DNA of 64,000 bases from positions 49,587,357 to 49,651,356 of the forward strand of contig NC_088781.1 in the NCBI RefSeq assembly GCF_958450345.1. Direction: 5' to 3'. The notes under the pieces are model-generated. The model ran no database searches. It was not told the DNA's origin and saw only the letters and a program-made list of their open reading frames with translations. Positions 11,940 to 23,563 of this stretch are shown piece after piece. How positions within the stretch are numbered: position 1 is the first letter of the stretch; each line of letters begins with the position of its first letter. The DNA is from Calliphora vicina (lineage: Eukaryota > Arthropoda > Insecta > Diptera > Calliphoridae). The translations under genes and the position numbers were made by a program.

Positions 11940-12921
11940 AATTTCCCGACCATTTTTGATTCCCGGGAATCGGTAACATTTGTCTCTACATTCCCGGGTA
12001 CCCGGCTATTCCCGAAATATATAATAATACTGTAAACTATGAATATTATATCAAAATTTCATATAAAAACTTAGTGTTATAATCATTATATATAGAGCTT
12101 CGTATTAATTAATTCAATTTGAGCTTAATTCACTAAAATCTTAATCCGTAATTAAAAAATTTCATTCATAAATCCATTCCCAATATCTAATTCAATAGCT
12201 TCCTTCAAAAGCTTAATTTAAATTGAATTAATTTTGAAGGTAATTAATAACTGAATTTTTTCAAACTTTGAATGACTAAATTTTTGTTGATTAAATCTAC
12301 TACAAATTGAGTTAAAATGTTTTTTCTTCATTCAGTTTTATTAAGCTTTTAATCATTTTCAAAATGAATTGAAAGAAAATTTCTTAAGCCTTTTATTAAA
12401 AGGAATGACTCCAATACATTTAACTGAATAGTTAAGAGATAAAATTTATGTTGATCTCGAAAATTTCCAAATTATTGGATTCATAGGTGAATTTTTATAA
12501 TACAACATCTGCAAAACACACTCATTATAATTATGTCATTGTTACCAAGGACTATTGCTGAGTTTCCTTTCAAGGCCAAAATCAATTCTATACTTGAAAA
12601 TACCAAATGGTGTGCCGCCATCAAAAGTAGGGGCATTTGTTCTACTAGTGTTTTCTGGAATAATTCGCACCGGTCAATCTAGTTTTTCATATGCTTTTTT
12701 AAATGTTCATTCGAAAAACCCCAAATAAATAATAATAAGCGGTCTATTATTAACGAGATATAAAAGAAAAACTGTAATAAAAACTTTTCACTTTTTTTTA
12801 AAAAAAAAAATTAGAGTTCTAACTTGTTTTCTTTGTAGTTTTTAATTCCCAGGAATACCGACTAAAAATCCCGGGAATCGGGTAGTGAAAAATTGTCAAA
12901 ATTCCCGGGATAAAAACCCTA
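11940..12921. mobile_element. 982-bp non-autonomous hAT element, 8-bp duplication
   Basis: The ends TAGGGTTTTTAATTTCCCG and CCCGGGATAAAAACCCTA form an imperfect terminal inverted repeat. They are flanked by a perfect 8-bp duplication, ATTGCAAC, at 11932-11939 and 12922-12929. Subterminal CCCGGGAAT motifs repeat near both ends (about 11963, 11992, 12871 and 12903). No transposase is encoded; the interior is AT-rich. An 8-bp duplication with TAGGG ends is typical of the hAT superfamily. Confidence 0.85.
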
Positions 12922-13385
12922 ATTGCAACGTTATCCGATTTTGCTTAAATTTTCAGTATTTGATTTTAGATCTTGGTGCATCGAAAATCTAAAAATAAGT
13001 GCCACCCTAATCATGGTAATACGTCAATACATATTTGAACATAGTAATGTCATTTAATTCACATAGATACGAGGAGCCGCAGAACAAAAGGTACTTTTTC
13101 GAATTTTTTTACAAATTGAATTTTTGGTATTTTTATAATATTTGGGTTGAAATCTTCTAGAAAAAATAAATTTTCCAAAATATTTAAATTTTCAAAAAAG
13201 TAGTAGTTCATACGTAAATACTCTGAAAAAAAAACAACGAATTGAAGAAAACTTAAGCTGTTGTTAAGCAATAGGTCCCAAATAAATTTTTTTTTGCCAA
13301 AACTTTAAAACTGTGATTTTTCTAGATCTTTCAACATTTTTATAAAAAAATATTTGCTGATATAAAGGTAGTCACTAGACTATCA

Positions 13386-14140
13386 GTAGTGCGATTCACT
13401 ATGCTTTTTAAACCAGAATTGTTTCGTTTAAAAATGTTAACCACAAAATTAACCATTTTGCTATTCACTAACTCCTTAAACGATATCTGCTGGCGTTTAA
13501 ATACAGCTGTTTCAGTCAGCTGTTATTTTTAGCAAAACAAATTGTGGTTTATTAACACCAGCATTTTTGGTGTGGTTTAATCAGTTTAGAAAAGTGTTTA
13601 TCGTTATAATCGTGTAATGTAATGGCTTCGAAGTATATAGCCTACAATTTATTTGATTATGAACCTGCCACTGGTTGACCGCTTTAACCGCCCCGCCAAG
13701 ACAATTAAGGGCATTCGACAATTCGCTCCACTTCTTATCGCACACCAATTTTCCGCGGAGCTTTTTAAATTTGTCGCCAGCAAGTCCCGGGTTGTTTATC
13801 ATGAAGTCATCCACGTGACTTAGCTGCTCGGCAGACGCTCGGCTTCTTTTAGTGGAAGTACTAGCCATTCTAAAATCATTTTATTTTAGAATGGCAACAA
13901 AATTTTACAAAAAAGTTATTTGTTTTGGTTTTTTTCTATTCTTCTTTGTTCTTTTCTCCTATTTTTACATTTCGCTTGGCAGAGTTGCCACGTAATATCA
14001 ATTTGAAAGCACAGAAATATAAAACTGTTTACCATGGTTAAAAATAAGTTAGTGAATCACAAAGTGGTTAGTGCAAACATCTGAATGTGTGGTTAAAATT
14101 AACACCTGCTAAAGTGTTAAAAGTTAGTGAATCGCACTAC
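13386..14140. mobile_element. PIF/Harbinger-like non-autonomous element
   Basis: The ends GTAGTGCGATTCACTA (13386) and TAGTGAATCGCACTAC (to 14140) are exact inverted repeats over 16 bp, with weaker match inward (CTTTTAAAC / GTTAAAAGTT). The interior carries a truncated Myb/SANT-like reading frame on the minus strand, listed separately. In Harbinger elements such a protein is the second ORF. I see no transposase. Flanking bases (TCA / AGC) do not form a clear 3-bp duplication, so the superfamily call rests on the encoded protein. Confidence 0.6.
13660..13868 (-). pseudogene. Myb/SANT-like DNA-binding protein of a Harbinger-type element, truncated
   Basis: From the ATG at 13868 the minus strand encodes MASTSTKRSRASAEQL, then a region with NPGLAGDKFKKL, KKWSELSNALNCLGG and AVKAVNQWQ. 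This agrees with the zeste/MADF-type Myb domain (…KW-ELA-ALN-LGG…K…QW…) known from Harbinger accessory proteins and zeste-like regulators. After QWQ the sequence leaves the family, through a deletion or loss of a splice site; the open frame runs on to 13581 without similarity. It is probably non-functional. Confidence 0.6.
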
Positions 14141-14409
14141 AGCAAAAGTGTTTCAAATGTAGTTTTTAGATTAAAGAGTAATCGGAATACATTGAAATAT
14201 TTCAAAATTTTAAAAAAAATTGAGTTAATACAGTATTGTTCAACGAGTGCGATATATCAAAATATGTTAAATAAAATTAATTTTTTTTGTCATAAAAATG
14301 ATTTAGATGGCTTCGTAAAAAATGTTGTTGTAAAAGGCGAAATTATGATGATAGAATATAACTCTCCATTGGGACCTACATATGTGCAATAGCGGGACTC
14401 ACTTAAAAC

Positions 14410-15563
14410 TAGAGTTTCCAAAAAACCGAATTGGTACTAGAGTGTCGCAATTTTTTTTTTGGAATTTCGGAACACATACCCTCTAATTTTTTTTGTATAT
14501 ATAAAACTATAGTTAAATATGAAATTTTGTCTTTCTATAATGATTTAACCCGTGCCGACTTGCGATTTAGTTTTGTGGTGCATTTACAAGGGGAAAAAAT
14601 GCATTTTTTTCAGTTTTTGTAAAAATTTTGCCATTAAATAATTACTTTTGCAATTTAATTTAAAAGAATCGATATGTGTACGTAATTGTCGTTCTAATAA
14701 GATATAGAACACAAAAATTGGTTAAAAAATTTTAAAGTTATTGAAAAATCGCCAGGCCATTAACGTGTCTCAGGCCACTAGAACAAGAAATGTAGGAACA
14801 AAATTAACATATTTTGAGAAATATTAAAATAAGAGCTTATTTTTACTTAAAATATATACATACCGTTAACCTATTCGCAGGTATGACCAAATAAAAATAT
14901 TTTTTTTAACGGCAGTTTCAAAACTCCAATTTAAAATTTTTAAAAATTTTGTTAAACAAATTACAGAATTTTTCGATCATCACTTGGGGATTTATTGTCA
15001 ACATAATAGGCAATAAAAATATGAAAAAATTATGTCAATCCCTCCTATAGTTTTTTCGTACCTTCGATTTAAATTTTGCGATTTTCGAGAAAAACAAATT
15101 TTTTGGCCATATTTTAGCGAATGAGCCGAATTTCCTTACTGTTATTATTTTTAAGTAAAAGCTATTCAGAATATTATAGTCCATATAATTTTAAATATAG
15201 TCTGAAAGTTTTACTAAAATCGGAAGACGTCAACTTTTAAATCGAGAAGGTCAAAGTCAAATTTTTCAAAATTTGGAATTTCTCATGGAAAAATAGCGAA
15301 ATGTTATATATTTTTGGTCCGATTTTGATGAAACTCAAGAAATGATGTCTAGTATTTATAATAACAGCACAAAAATTAAAATTAACCCTTAATAGCACTT
15401 GGGGTTAAAATTAACCCAAACTTCTAAAACCATTAAAAAATAGTCCATTTCTAAATTTTTCTACTGAAAATAGATTAGAAGAGAAAAATGAAGAATAATT
15501 GTCGGTTTCGGTTTTAGGCCTTGAAAAACCGCGGTTTCGGATAAAACCGAACACGAAACTCTA
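14410..15563. mobile_element. 1154-bp hAT-like element, 7/8-bp duplication
   Basis: The ends are TAGAGTTTCCAAAAAACCG on the left and CGAACACGAAACTCTA on the right. They are flanked by CTTAAAAC (14402-14409) and CCTAAAAC (15564-15571), a target duplication with one mismatch. Subterminal AAAACCG / CGGTTT motifs occur at both ends. Open frames inside are short and match nothing. A related stretch (GCGTTTCCAAAAAACCAAAG) lies near 38797. Confidence 0.7.
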
Positions 15564-16302
15564 CCTAAAACCTACAATTAGGCGATTACTTCATAAATTT
15601 TTACACTGAGACATTTTGAAAGGACTTTTAAGTTGGTCTTTATATATGTATGCATGGAGATGTGAAAATGTGTTTACTTTTTTTTTGTTCTTACAAGTAA
15701 CATGTGTTGTTACGATTAATGACCATGGTTACACAACAAAAAATTTTACACACAAACAACCATAAAAAGAAATACAAATCATCTTCATCATCGTCTTTAC
15801 ATTTGTATTAAACACAGTCACTAATACTTGCTAATATTGTACATGTGTATGTTTGTTAACAACTATAAGCTATTTATTTGTATTTGTTTTAAGTACTTGT
15901 ACATATTAGGGAGACTCGCAGTATCCTTAGGCTAATAAATAATTGACAATTTATTATCTATCTAGCAAAGTGTCGCAATCTATTAGTGTTGTTTTTTTTT
16001 GCCATAAATCAATCGCTACATGTTGCACGTTTGTTACTAGAAATTGCAACCGCATTTAAGGATGATTGTTTTGTTGAGAAGTAAAGAACAAAACATAATT
16101 TTTTATTGGTGGCATGTTTTAGCCAACAGGAACGTGAGCTTGTTAGTCATGTTATGGTCTTAGCAAAATTAGATTAGGGAATAAGATGACTACTGATCCT
16201 ATTGCAAAATGATGTATGAACGAATCATAGAGAAGCACCAAGCAAGAACACTTGGTGAGATACAGGCTGGCAAAATCGATTGATTTGACCTACCGTATAC
16301 AC

Positions 16303-16510
16303 TTACACAACATCAACAAGGAGACATTCAACACAATTTGGGCTATTACGGCGGTCGCTGCAGAGAATTTTGACTTGTTCCCATACATAGCTCAACTTGT
16401 GTAAGGATTGAAGACGATAGACTACCAGCAACGGCTTGATAATGCCATTCGATTCCATGAAAAAGCAGAGGAAAATCCAGACTTTATTCACATTTTCTAT
16501 TAAATGAATC
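16303..16510 (+). pseudogene. mariner/IS630-type transposase relic (middle part)
   Basis: The plus strand reads, with one stop, ENFDLFPYIAQLV, then LKTIDYQQRLDNAIRFHEKA and EENPDFIH. This resembles the segment before the first catalytic block (…PY-IQLVQELKP-D…R…FA-W…DPDF…) of the same transposase type seen at 3745-3940. It is short and broken. Confidence 0.5.
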
Positions 16511-17244
16511 AAATTAATGTTGATTGAATTTCGAGGATACAATACACTCTGGTAGCACTTTCCTTTACTGAATCAGACGGAAATGGACATCATGAAGCTT
16601 AACAGCAAATTTCGTTTCCAACTAATTTTACTGTTTTAATTTTTTCTGATTAGTCCTATTAATTAACCAAAAATATTACACTCATTGTATAAACCATCGT
16701 CGACTAATGCTTGTAAATCTCAAAGTGAATGTTTATGTTTTTATATTTTTACATATCTTTTTCTCCCCTTTTTTTTTGTTCTAAAAATACAAAATGTTTA
16801 TTTGTGTTACCTCTTTGTATAAAAGTGATTATGACCATAATTATATTATATTATCTTGTTTTATTCTTTAACAGTTTTTTATAATGAACATTTTATAAAT
16901 TTCATACAAGAAGGTATTATGTGGCAAAAACTGTTTCGTTAAAAACCTGGTTACTTTGGTTCACAATTAAAGGATTAACAATATTACTGGCAATTTGCTC
17001 ACAAAAATGAGGTTAAATTTGTATAATTATAGCAGGCTATTTAGTTTTTATTATTAAAAGACTAATATAAGATAATTAAGCTCTTATAATTAACTGAATC
17101 ATTGGCTAAATTAAGAGCTTAATTTAATAAACAAAATGAATTTGTTATTAAAACATCTTAAACATTTAAGTACTAACTCTGCTGTTAAGAATTTAAGAAA
17201 AAACCTTACAAATAGTTTTATCCCAGAGTAAATCATGGAAGTTT

Positions 17245-18440
17245 CTAAATTGGATACTTTGTTTCTGTAATTTCATATCTAAAATTTGTCATCGTATATT
17301 TTCCCAAAATTGATGCACAACAAAATAAAATCAAATTGAAAATATATCCACAAGGGACAATAAAATTTCCTATTAAAATTGTATGTATTATCCTGTAAGT
17401 GACAAACAATTTCATATCAAATTTTCTGGACGACAACAAATTTCCTATAGAAAATTAAAAACACTATGCGCCAAATAGTAGGATCAGTTGTCGGTGGGGG
17501 TTCTGCCCACCGGGAAATGATAGATCGGTAAAAAAATGTTATACGTGTCCCGGCGTTTCTCTGGGTCAGGTCTAGGAATCGAGATATATCGATTTGAAAT
17601 TAGTATATAAAATTGTAATTCTTTTGCCTTTTTCATGCATTTTGACCATCTAAATGTCCGAATATTGCAAAGTTATGTTCAGTAAAATTGTTAAGCTCAA
17701 CGCGGGCTACAACATAGTCAACAAAGAAAAGTGGTATTATCTTACAAAACTCAACTTTGCGATATTCGGACTTTTAGATGATCAGAATGCATGAAAAAGG
17801 CAAAAAAAAATTTAATTTTTCCTATACGATACATACTAATTTCAAATCGATATGGGTCTTGTAACTTGTTTTTTACTGATCTAACATTTCCCGGTGGGCA
17901 GAACCCCTGCCGATCACCGACCCTACTATTTGTCGCATAGTGTAATTTGGGGCGACAAAATATTCTTTATAGAAAATCGTATGGACGACAAAAAATTTAT
18001 TATAAACATTTAGTCATCTGGGCGCGAAAAATATTCCCTATATGAAACTAATCATCTGGCCGACAAACAATTTTATATAGATGATGTATCGTCTGGGTGA
18101 CAAACAAATTTCTATACAAAAATGTATCGTCTGGCCGAAAAAAAATTCTATAGAAAATGAAAATATGTATTCTATAGAAAATGTATAGTCTGGTAGGGAA
18201 CAAATTTTCTATAGAAACTTTTTAGTCCAAAAATTTTATAAAAAATGTTATATTGAGAAATTTATTATTGGTCGACAAATGAATTTTGCTATTGTTGATA
18301 TTATCCTCGCGAGACTAAATATTTTCCTACCAAATTGTATCGCCTGAGTAACAAAAAAAAATTTACAGACAGGTCGACATTCAATTTCCTATAGAAAATT
18401 ACGTGATAAACAAGGCGATTGAAAATGTCCCTAAAGATAT
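17245..18440. repeat. degenerate minisatellite, TTTCTATAGAAAAT units
   Basis: Units of about 35 to 45 bp built as 'TCGTCTGG-CGACAAA-AAATTTCCTATAGAAAAT' recur from 17245 to 17460 and 17945 to 18440. They are interrupted by the foldback at 17461-17943. The copies are diverged and many carry small indels. No coding potential is seen. Confidence 0.7.
17461..17943. mobile_element. 483-bp foldback element with ACACTATGCG ends
   Basis: The left end ACACTATGCGCCAAATAGTA and right end TACTATTTGTCGCATAGTGT are inverted repeats. The arms continue through GGTTCTGCCCACCGGGAAAT and much further (TGCATTTTGA / TCAGAATGCA; GTCCGAATATTGCAAAGTT / AACTTTGCGATATTCGGAC), leaving a short loop near 17690-17735. It is non-coding and sits inside the minisatellite. 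I see no clear target duplication and cannot name the superfamily. Confidence 0.75.
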
Positions 18441-18569
18441 TAATCGTCGAAATATTTCTTTCAAACGAAATTATTCGTTGAGGCTATAAACAATATTCTG
18501 TAGGATATTTAAATGTCCTATTGTATGTGAAAAACACACGGACTGAACAGTAGATATATATTCGATTGT

Positions 18570-20225
18570 ACTACCAAGTGGTATTTAAATCCTACACTCA
18601 GTTTGGCGATTTTGGTTACCAATATTATTTTATTCCAAAGAATCTGAAAGTCAGTCAGTCCTCATAAAAAGGTGTCATCAGTTTTTGGCCAACAGCTAAT
18701 TCAGACTAGGGATACCGCTTAACTAGATATATATGGCAATTATATACCTAAGAGCCCACCAAACAATATATGTTTAACTTTTTTTGGAAAAAAATATAGG
18801 AAGAACATTTTTTGTTTACTTTTTTAAAAGTACTTACATGGATTCTTAATTTTTCTCTAACAATATTTAGCAATGATATAGCTACGGTAAAGCTGAATAA
18901 CTCTTGTGAATATATCAAGGCAATCTGAACGTTTCTAGGTACTCTAAACAGCTCACAAAGATAACTATGGGCCTTGAAAATAAAAATAGTAAAATAGTAT
19001 CACACTTTTCTATGTGCTGCAATATCGAAGAATGAGGAAATCATTATCAGTATGATTCGGACCTATCACGTTACCCAATCTTGATCACGTAGGATCAGCT
19101 TGATGTAATATATGACAAAGGTTTGTTAAACATCTGATGAGTAAATATAAGCTTTTGATATAAGTATTTGGTATTGTTGAAAATGTTAGGACTTGAGGAT
19201 TAATATTTGAGTTAAATGTAATAATTTTATATTTTTTTCGGATGTTAATACGGTGATTTTCAATCCAGAAAAATATAAAATTTGAATTAATGTAAAATTG
19301 TAAGGGTATCATAATAAAATTTATAAATAATATAGATCTAAATTCCTAAAACGGGGAAAATATGTTTCAAAATCTTAGTTTTTTTTAGTGAAGTGCTGTG
19401 ACGTTATTTACAGAGTGATGGTAAAAACGCTTTTGCTATACAAATATGGGGCCTTCTCGAGGATCGGTATTTGCGTTTTTAGAACTTTTTTCTCAAACCC
19501 AAAAATTTTGTTACAAAATTGCCCAGGTTTGGATAGGTCTGGGGGACAATGTCCGCTTAAGTGAGGCAAGTTCTTTTTTTTAGATCATATAAACATTTAA
19601 TATTGTCCCGAAGAAAATTTGTTTCTATAAACGAAAAAAATATAGGGACATTTTTGGGAAAAAATGTTAAAAGATGTTTCAACTTTGGATGCGTGTAACT
19701 TTTTATAGATATTTTAAAATTAAAAAATTAAACCTAAATATCTTTTGAAATAAAAAATATAACCTACACATATAAGTGCATTTTTAAAACATTCTCAAGG
19801 ACTATCCTAAATTTCAGCTCTTTCGAATAATAAATGGCTTTTTGGCGATTTTTTTTTTTAAAAAATTTGAGATTTTGAGGGGCCACCTACAACTTTTGTG
19901 ATATGTTCACAAGAGTTGTTCAGCTTTACCATAGCCACAAATTTCATAAATATTGTTAGTAAAGATTTAGGAGTCCGTGAAAATTATTCTAAAAAACTAT
20001 TCTTATATTTGTTTCAAAAAATGGATACGAAAAATCTATTTTTTGGCAAAAAATGTAAACACAATTCGTTTGGTGGTGTATTAGCTATATTATTTCAATA
20101 TAGCGTTAAGTGGTATCACCAAGTCTGAAACTGATGAAACTTTTTTCCCAATGATTTTCAAAATATTTGGAGGTCCATTAATAAAATTGGTCACCGAGTA
20201 TAGGGTTTGACTACCCTTTGGTAGT
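18570..20225. mobile_element. element with ~370-bp long terminal inverted repeats
   Basis: Sequence at 18570-18930 reappears inverted at about 19890-20225. Matching anchors include ACTACCAAG / CTTTGGTAGT at the ends, GGTTACCAA / TTGGTCACC, AAACTGATGA, and TTCACAAGAGTT-TTCAGCTTTACC near the inner boundary. The central ~960 bp is AT-rich and non-coding. The arms are diverged (roughly three quarters identical by eye), so it is old. Confidence 0.6.
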
Positions 20226-21255
20226 AGTGTCAAAACTATATTGTCATGGCCGTGTTTTTTTTGCCCTGCTGCACTGTAAAATTGCCTGTTTATTATTTTT
20301 AAATAACACTTTCTAATATTTTTTTGTTTTTAAGAATTTTAAATATCTCCTTAATAATCTAATATTTAACTGAAAAAAGGTTACTTCTTTAACTCTAATT
20401 CATAAGTTTACTTTTAATTATTTTTTTTTTTTTCATATGAACATTAGACCCTTTTACGTATATTTATGTATAAGTACTGATAGTGTATGTAAGTGAACAT
20501 AAATTTTAATTGAATAACATCAAAACTGACTAATAAACTTTCGTGACATTAAATAAATAAAACGGGTAACTGTGTCACAGACAAATATTAGTAAAACATA
20601 GTAAAACACTACGAAAAGTAACCTAAAAGTAAAATCAAATTTAAAAACTTCTTAACAGGTCAAATGAAATAAGATTAGTGACACAATAAAGACCGACAAG
20701 TAAGACCAATACACATAAGGGCAGAATATATACAAACTAAACCATTTCCAATTGTATTTGACAAGTATGTAATTGACTTTCAGAAATTTCGAAAAGCTCT
20801 AAACTACAAATAGAAATTTTTGAAAAACATTTGGAAAATTCAGAAATATAATTAGAAATTCCTGAAATATAACTAGAAATGGTGTAGTCTGTTCTATATA
20901 TTTTTGCAAGGGTAAATGAAAACTTTTTAAGAAGCTTACCTAATGACACATGTGAAAGAAGTAGATAAAGTTATTAAGGTAAGAGCGTACAAACACACAG
21001 CAGCATGCAAGCAGTTGTTTAAAGTCAAGCATTCGTTCAATAACATATTTTGGTTTAAACATTTAAGTCAAACAGCAACGACTGCTTCTCTGTTTGATTT
21101 CAAGTACATAGTATATTTTCAAACTTATTTATATGTTTCAAACATGTTTTCAATCTTTTAAACTTCTGCCTAACTTCCCCTAATAAACACTTGCCCCATG
21201 CAACCTTTTTTGGGGTCACACAAGCAATCACAAATTATACATAAATCATTCTTAC

Positions 21256-23563
21256 CTGATATCATCTAGACAGGAACGTTGAAAATCGCCCAAAACTTCA
21301 AATGTCTTAACGCCTGTATACTCGGCCTTGCCACCGGCATACACACCCTCCTGTTTGTCAATCGTCAGCCACTGATGGCCATGATAATTAAATGTTTCAT
21401 TGTAACGTCTACCCTCACCGCCATCCAGTTCAATTAGGGCAGCTGAACCGTAACGACTCACTTTCACCACATGCCACTGGCCATCATTCACCGTTATGGA
21501 GGTGAGGGCCAGCTGATGTTCCTCAGCCCTCAGAGAGTTAAGATTGAATCTGAATTGTAGATGACCTTGCTGCAGTTCCAGCAAGGCGTACTCACGATGG
21601 TGTTGGTCGGAGACACGAAAGATTTCGCCCTGCATTTCGCGTGTACGAAAGCGTAATTGCAGTTGGGTGGAGAAACGATCGGGTTCAAAGGATAAGGCAA
21701 ATTTTACATAGCTTTGGGATTTGAACGTTGTAGGTATGGTGGGTATGTTACACATGGGTCCCGTCCAGCCGGGCTGACAATGGCATTTGGCCTGCACTAA
21801 ACTGGCCACACAATTGCCTTGTTCCCAGCATCTGGCAGTGTGATCGGTTTTCAGGCATACCTCATCGGTTTGAGGGCAGCCGGGATAGCTATTGCGTGCC
21901 AAGGCGGGAAATGCTAAATCATAATGTTCCGAATTGTGCACAACGTTTCTTATGCAGCCATCAAATCCTTTAGAGGTAAAGGCATATTGCCAGTGGAAGA
22001 GTGTTTGATCAAAATGCTGCCTATAAAGACCGCCCAATTGTAAAGGGGTGTTTAAGTTAAGAGTTTCACTAAAGGGTGGTATAATGCCTTGAGCCTGACA
22101 GGAGCTATCATCAAATTCAGGAATGGAGCCATCTTCCATTTCATAGATATCAGCTGAACGACAAAAGTCCACCACTAGTCGTATGTGTTCCGTATTCCAA
22201 AAGACATCTAGACGATGCCAGACACCATCATCTAAAGTCTTTTTGGTTTTCACTCTCAATTCTAAGGTGCCCGAGCCAAAATCTATAAGCAAGCGGGGAT
22301 AACCCTGCTCCAGTTCTATGGCTATAAAGTCGGTGAGCACAAACTCTTCAGCCTTGGGAGGCACTATAGGACCATTGTATAGGATTAAGCCATCTGGTTC
22401 TTTGGTGATAAACTCCAAACTCAAATGGGACTCCTCACATAGTTGCAGAGGCGGATACCAAGACCAGCCATTGCCTTTAAAACTGCGGGTAGTCTGTTGA
22501 CATCTGGGGCCATTGTAGCCTATAGGACAGGCCACACAACGAGGGCCATTACGAGTCTCCACACAGCGGCCACCATTAAAACAATGTAGAGAGCGGCATG
22601 AATCTTCTTTGCTGTAATTGCGGGCCTTGCAATAACATTCGGCAGTTATGTCTAGCCTAACGCCTACCAAGGCAGTTTTGTTAACATTGACTGTATAAGG
22701 AAGTCTATTGATTTCTACGCGATTGGTGCAAGAGCCCTCACATTTACCCGGCTCCTGCAGACACTCATCTATGCCCACCATGGTGATATTGAGACCCAGT
22801 TCCCGTTCTATTTCTTCGCGTTGCATTAACACCACACCATTCAATCGAACGGACTTGAAGTAGGGCTGTTGGTTAGTGGAGCGGGCAGCAAAATGTACAT
22901 CCGTAACACCCTCTCTTTTCGATTGCACGCTAAACACATCAACCATATCACGCTCGGTGTACAGTAATTCGGCCAGTTTGTCACGAAATCTTTCCAATTT
23001 CGAACGCACTTGCTTATGCTGCATAAAATCCCAGGTGCGTACAAACTCCTCATCACTAATGCCTACCAGGCGCATGGAACCAGCCTGCTGAACAGCTTCA
23101 TGAGTTATATCTCGCACTATTACCGTCATATTCGAGGGTACATCCACCTGACCTTGCTCACGGTCATAGACTTTAAAGCGCAGATTGTAGCGACCTCTAC
23201 GAGTGCCGGCTTTCATGCTCACTATACCCGTATCGGTGTCCAGTTTGAAACGTTGCTGCTCTTGCTGTTCCCAATAGTACTTTTTGTCGACCACATCCCA
23301 GTCGTCCAGGTCGTGGACATACACGCGCCCAATGGGAGTATCATGTGACTGGCCCTGATAATTGTAGACCAGCACTTCCTTGCTGCCGGGCAGCATTTTA
23401 TTATCATTAACATCGCCTATAATTACCGTTAATGTTGAAGTGCCGGTCATGGCTGGTGAGCCATTGTCTTTGATTTCGATGGGTATGAGGTAGGATTTTT
23501 GTTGTTCACGGTCGAAGGGTCGCAAAGAAGAGATAATCGCAGCGCCATTACCATTATCAGCTC
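21256..23563 (-). CDS. CadN2: N-cadherin (CadN2-like), large exon: last EC repeat to LamG2
   Basis: This 2308-bp exon encodes 768 full residues. In order: end of the last cadherin repeat with the DVNDN calcium motif (about residues 50-54); the primitive classic cadherin domain (about 55-300, including VYVHDLDDWD); an EGF-like module (about 315-356, CFNGGRCVE to GPRC); laminin G 1 (about 357-560, SFKGNGWSWYPPL to GFDGCIRN); a second EGF-like module (CWEQGNCV to GWTGPMC); and laminin G 2 (NIPTIPTTFKSQSY to SCLDDI). These modules lie outside the cell, where N-cadherins mediate homophilic adhesion of axons and synapses. The acceptor TTCCCAG ends at 23564; the donor GTAAGA starts at 21255. It starts with two bases completing an Arg codon and ends after two bases of another. 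Module order matches Drosophila CadN and identity looks near 70%, which favours CadN2. Confidence 0.96.

Larger units (their letters stand above)
8666..21255 (-). other. 12.6-kb intron of the cadherin gene
   Basis: The intron is bounded by GTAAGA (minus strand, 21255 downward) and TTATAG (ending 8666). It contains the DINE-1-like repeat at 9162-9929, a LINE and a mariner relic, two hAT-type elements, a Harbinger-like element, a minisatellite with a foldback, and a long-TIR element, all listed separately. The remaining parts (8666-9161, 11850-11930, 12930-13385, 15572-16300, 16550-17244, 20245-21255) are AT-rich with nothing I can name. Confidence 0.85.
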
